This document shows, in pieces, positions 41,358 through 42,790 of a stretch of 42,790 nucleotides of DNA. A model generated the notes under the pieces. It saw only the letters and a program-made list of their open reading frames with translations. It ran no database searches and was not told the origin of the DNA. Numbering within the stretch: the first letter of the stretch is position 1; each line of letters starts with the position of its first letter. This DNA is from Bacteroidales bacterium UBA5072. Its GTDB lineage: Bacteria > Bacteroidota > Bacteroidia > Bacteroidales > UBA10428. Made by a program: the position numbers and the translations under genes. Where the stretch lies: NCBI GenBank assembly GCA_002415855.1, contig DIAS01000026.1:7373-50162 (forward strand). The letters run 5' to 3'.

Positions 41358-42626
41358 TTACTGTTCAATCAGATCAAAGCGGGCACCCATTTTAACCATG
41401 TCATCGACAAAACCCGGGTAGGTAACACCTGCAGACTCTGCCGTATCAACGACTGTTACACCCTCTGCAGCCAATCCGGCAATGGAGAGCGCCATTACCA
41501 TGCGGTGATCATCATACCCATGCACCGCTGTACCGCATAATTTGCTCTGGTGGATTATCAATCCGTCCTCCAGTTCTTCGATCCTTGCACCCATCTTGCC
41601 AAGCTCTCTGGCTGAGGCCGCGATCCTGTCACACTCCTTCAGCCTGGCCTGAGGTACATTCAGCAACCGTGTTGTGCCCTGAGCAAAACAGGCGGCCACG
41701 GCCATCGCAGGGAGCGCGTCCGGCGTATTGTTCATGTCGATATCAATTCCCTTCATTGTGCCGCCTTTAACAATTATACCATTGGGCACACGCCGGAACT
41801 GAACGCCCATTTTTTCAAAAAAGGGGAAAACCGCTTTGTCCCCCTGGTGATCACTAAAATCAAGTCCCTTGATCAGGATTTCCGAACCTGTAATGGCTGC
41901 CGCACAAAGCGGGAAAGTGGCAGATGAGAAATCGGAAGGGAGGTGCCTTTCAAAGGCTTTGTAATGCTGCCCGCCAAAGATTCTGAACCATTCAAGTCCC
42001 TGCTGTTCGAAACGGATTCCCATCCTGCGCAGCCAGTCGAGCGTAATCTCAACGTACGGCTTTTCATTCAGGCCTTCTACCATAATTTCAGTGTTATTGG
42101 GGCCCATTGGGCATGCGATCAGCAGGGCGGTCAGAAACTGCGAGCTGATGCCGCTTACATGTGTGGATCCGCCCAGCAAAGGTCCCCTTATGGTGAAAGG
42201 GCATTTGCCATCTGCGGATTCCACAAGGGTAACTCCCAGGTTTTCCAATGCAGTAAGCAATGGCTTCATCGGCCGCTGTCGGATGGATTTGTCACCGTCG
42301 AACGTCACCGGATGGTCACCCAGAGCGCACAGGGCCGTAAGGATGCGAAGTGAAGTACCTGAATTGCGGACATCGATATGCCTGCATCTGTCACCGGGCT
42401 TACCACCTATTCCCCTGATGACCCAATCACGGCCCAGTTCCACAGAGGCGCCCATTTCCTTTGCCCCGTCGATGGCAGCCTGTGCATCTTCCGAGATCAG
42501 CGGATTCTTGAGGACAGAGATTCCCCGGGCCACAGCAGCAATGGCAACTGCACGAATAGTGTGCGATTTTGAGGCAGGGATGGAGATTTCTCCTGATAAT
42601 ACAGAGTTTGCTGATCTGAGCTTCAC
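41358..42626 (-). CDS. aroA: 5-enolpyruvylshikimate-3-phosphate synthase (EPSP synthase)
   Basis: This enzyme transfers enolpyruvyl from PEP to shikimate 3-phosphate in aromatic amino-acid synthesis. Motifs are GEISIPASKSHTIRAVAIAA, DVRNSGTSLRILTALCALG, VSGISSQFLTALL, LKECDRIAASARELGKMGA and HGYDDHRMVMALSIAGLA. There is no ATG near the N-terminus. I chose the GTG at 42626, which gives MKLRSANSVL and 422 residues, a normal length. The open frame runs on to a TTG at 42737, but the extra 37 residues have no family match. It is the first gene of an apparent aroA, aroC, esterase run on the minus strand. Confidence 0.9.
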   Translation of the reverse strand: MKLRSANSVLSGEISIPASKSHTIRAVAIAAVARGISVLKNPLISEDAQAAIDGAKEMGASVELGRDWVIRGIGGKPGDRCRHIDVRNSGTSLRILTALCALGDHPVTFDGDKSIRQRPMKPLLTALENLGVTLVESADGKCPFTIRGPLLGGSTHVSGISSQFLTALLIACPMGPNNTEIMVEGLNEKPYVEITLDWLRRMGIRFEQQGLEWFRIFGGQHYKAFERHLPSDFSSATFPLCAAAITGSEILIKGLDFSDHQGDKAVFPFFEKMGVQFRRVPNGIIVKGGTMKGIDIDMNNTPDALPAMAVAACFAQGTTRLLNVPQARLKECDRIAASARELGKMGARIEELEDGLIIHQSKLCGTAVHGYDDHRMVMALSIAGLAAEGVTVVDTAESAGVTYPGFVDDMVKMGARFDLIEQ

Positions 42627-42741
42627 GGTGTCAATTGTTATGGTCAGGCGGTACGAATATAGTGAATGGGGAGAATACTTGCAAACACATCGGGGAAGGT
42701 TGAAAGGATATGCTAATATCAGATAATCAGGGTTCAATTAT

Positions 42742-42760
42742 TCAACCCCTACAGGGTTGA
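42742..42760. repeat. Short palindrome at the window edge
   Basis: TCAACCC-ctaca-GGGTTGA is a 7-bp stem with a 5-nt loop upstream of aroA. Together with nearby GGGTT/AACCC repeats (42730-42748) it resembles intergenic palindromes common in Bacteroidota. A function in aroA control is possible but unsupported. Confidence 0.35.
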
Positions 42761-42790
42761 GTGAGGGGGGGTATCATAAGGGTATTCTAC

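Noticed and set aside
42627..42737. N-terminal extension of aroA from a TTG at 42737
   Set aside because: The added 37 residues do not resemble EPSP synthase, and the GTG at 42626 gives the normal length before the SIPASKS motif.

Overview
The window looks like a chromosomal segment of a Bacteroidota bacterium, probably Bacteroidales-like and free-living or anaerobic. The evidence is: two TonB-dependent receptors with N-terminal carboxypeptidase-regulatory-like domains; secreted GH42 and sialate-esterase-type enzymes; a LytS/LytTR-type two-component pair; weak Shine-Dalgarno sequences with several TAnnTTTG -7 elements; and short palindromic intergenic repeats of the kind scattered through this phylum. 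No species can be named from the sequence alone.

Layout. Positions 1-22 are the 3' end of a tRNA, most likely tRNA-Pro, followed by a hairpin terminator. An AT-rich DUF1254/DUF1214 lipoprotein gene (260-1795) follows, and a 13-bp copy of the tRNA 3' end recurs behind it at 1904-1916, which suggests a small tRNA-targeted insertion. Then come three small envelope genes (2377-4105), truA convergent with pyruvate kinase, an alpha/beta hydrolase, an Isf-like flavoprotein, an ICMT-like membrane methyltransferase and an APC amino-acid permease. An 8-bp tandem repeat separates the permease from a heptose-7-phosphate kinase-like gene. Two tandem rhomboid proteases and a membrane-anchored EEP-fold protein form an operon (12260-15334). 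On the minus strand an ECF sigma factor, an overlapping four-helix membrane protein, a secreted CarboxypepD_reg-like protein and a PLP-dependent threonine/serine lyase follow, then a secreted GH42 beta-galactosidase.

The most notable region is 20753-26936. It holds a Tat-exported molybdopterin oxidoreductase with its four-cluster ferredoxin and NrfD-type membrane subunits (PsrABC/PhsABC type), two half-size YeeE/YedE sulfur transporters, a membrane-anchored rhodanese and a DsrE-like lipoprotein. The rhodanese has lost its active-site cysteine. Its only cysteine is the last residue, in a Gly-Gly-Cys tail on a flexible Lys/Pro/Ala linker, which resembles the swinging arm of SoxY. Together these genes look like a periplasmic system for capturing, handing over and reducing thiosulfate, polysulfide or sulfane sulfur. 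An 18-bp motif 36 nt before psrA recurs with one mismatch 34 nt before the TonB-dependent receptor gene at 33844.

Downstream, on the minus strand, is an operon of TonB-dependent receptor, TPR-like secreted protein, LytS-type kinase and LytTR regulator (31568 to 26930), convergent with the sulfur cassette. The rest holds a GNAT acetyltransferase and MFS exporter, a second TonB-dependent receptor, an acyl-CoA synthetase, and an aroA, divergent chorismate synthase and sialate O-acetylesterase cluster. The chorismate synthase has an internal insertion and altered active-site motifs. The window contains no rRNA, CRISPR array, intact insertion sequence or phage gene that I can recognise.
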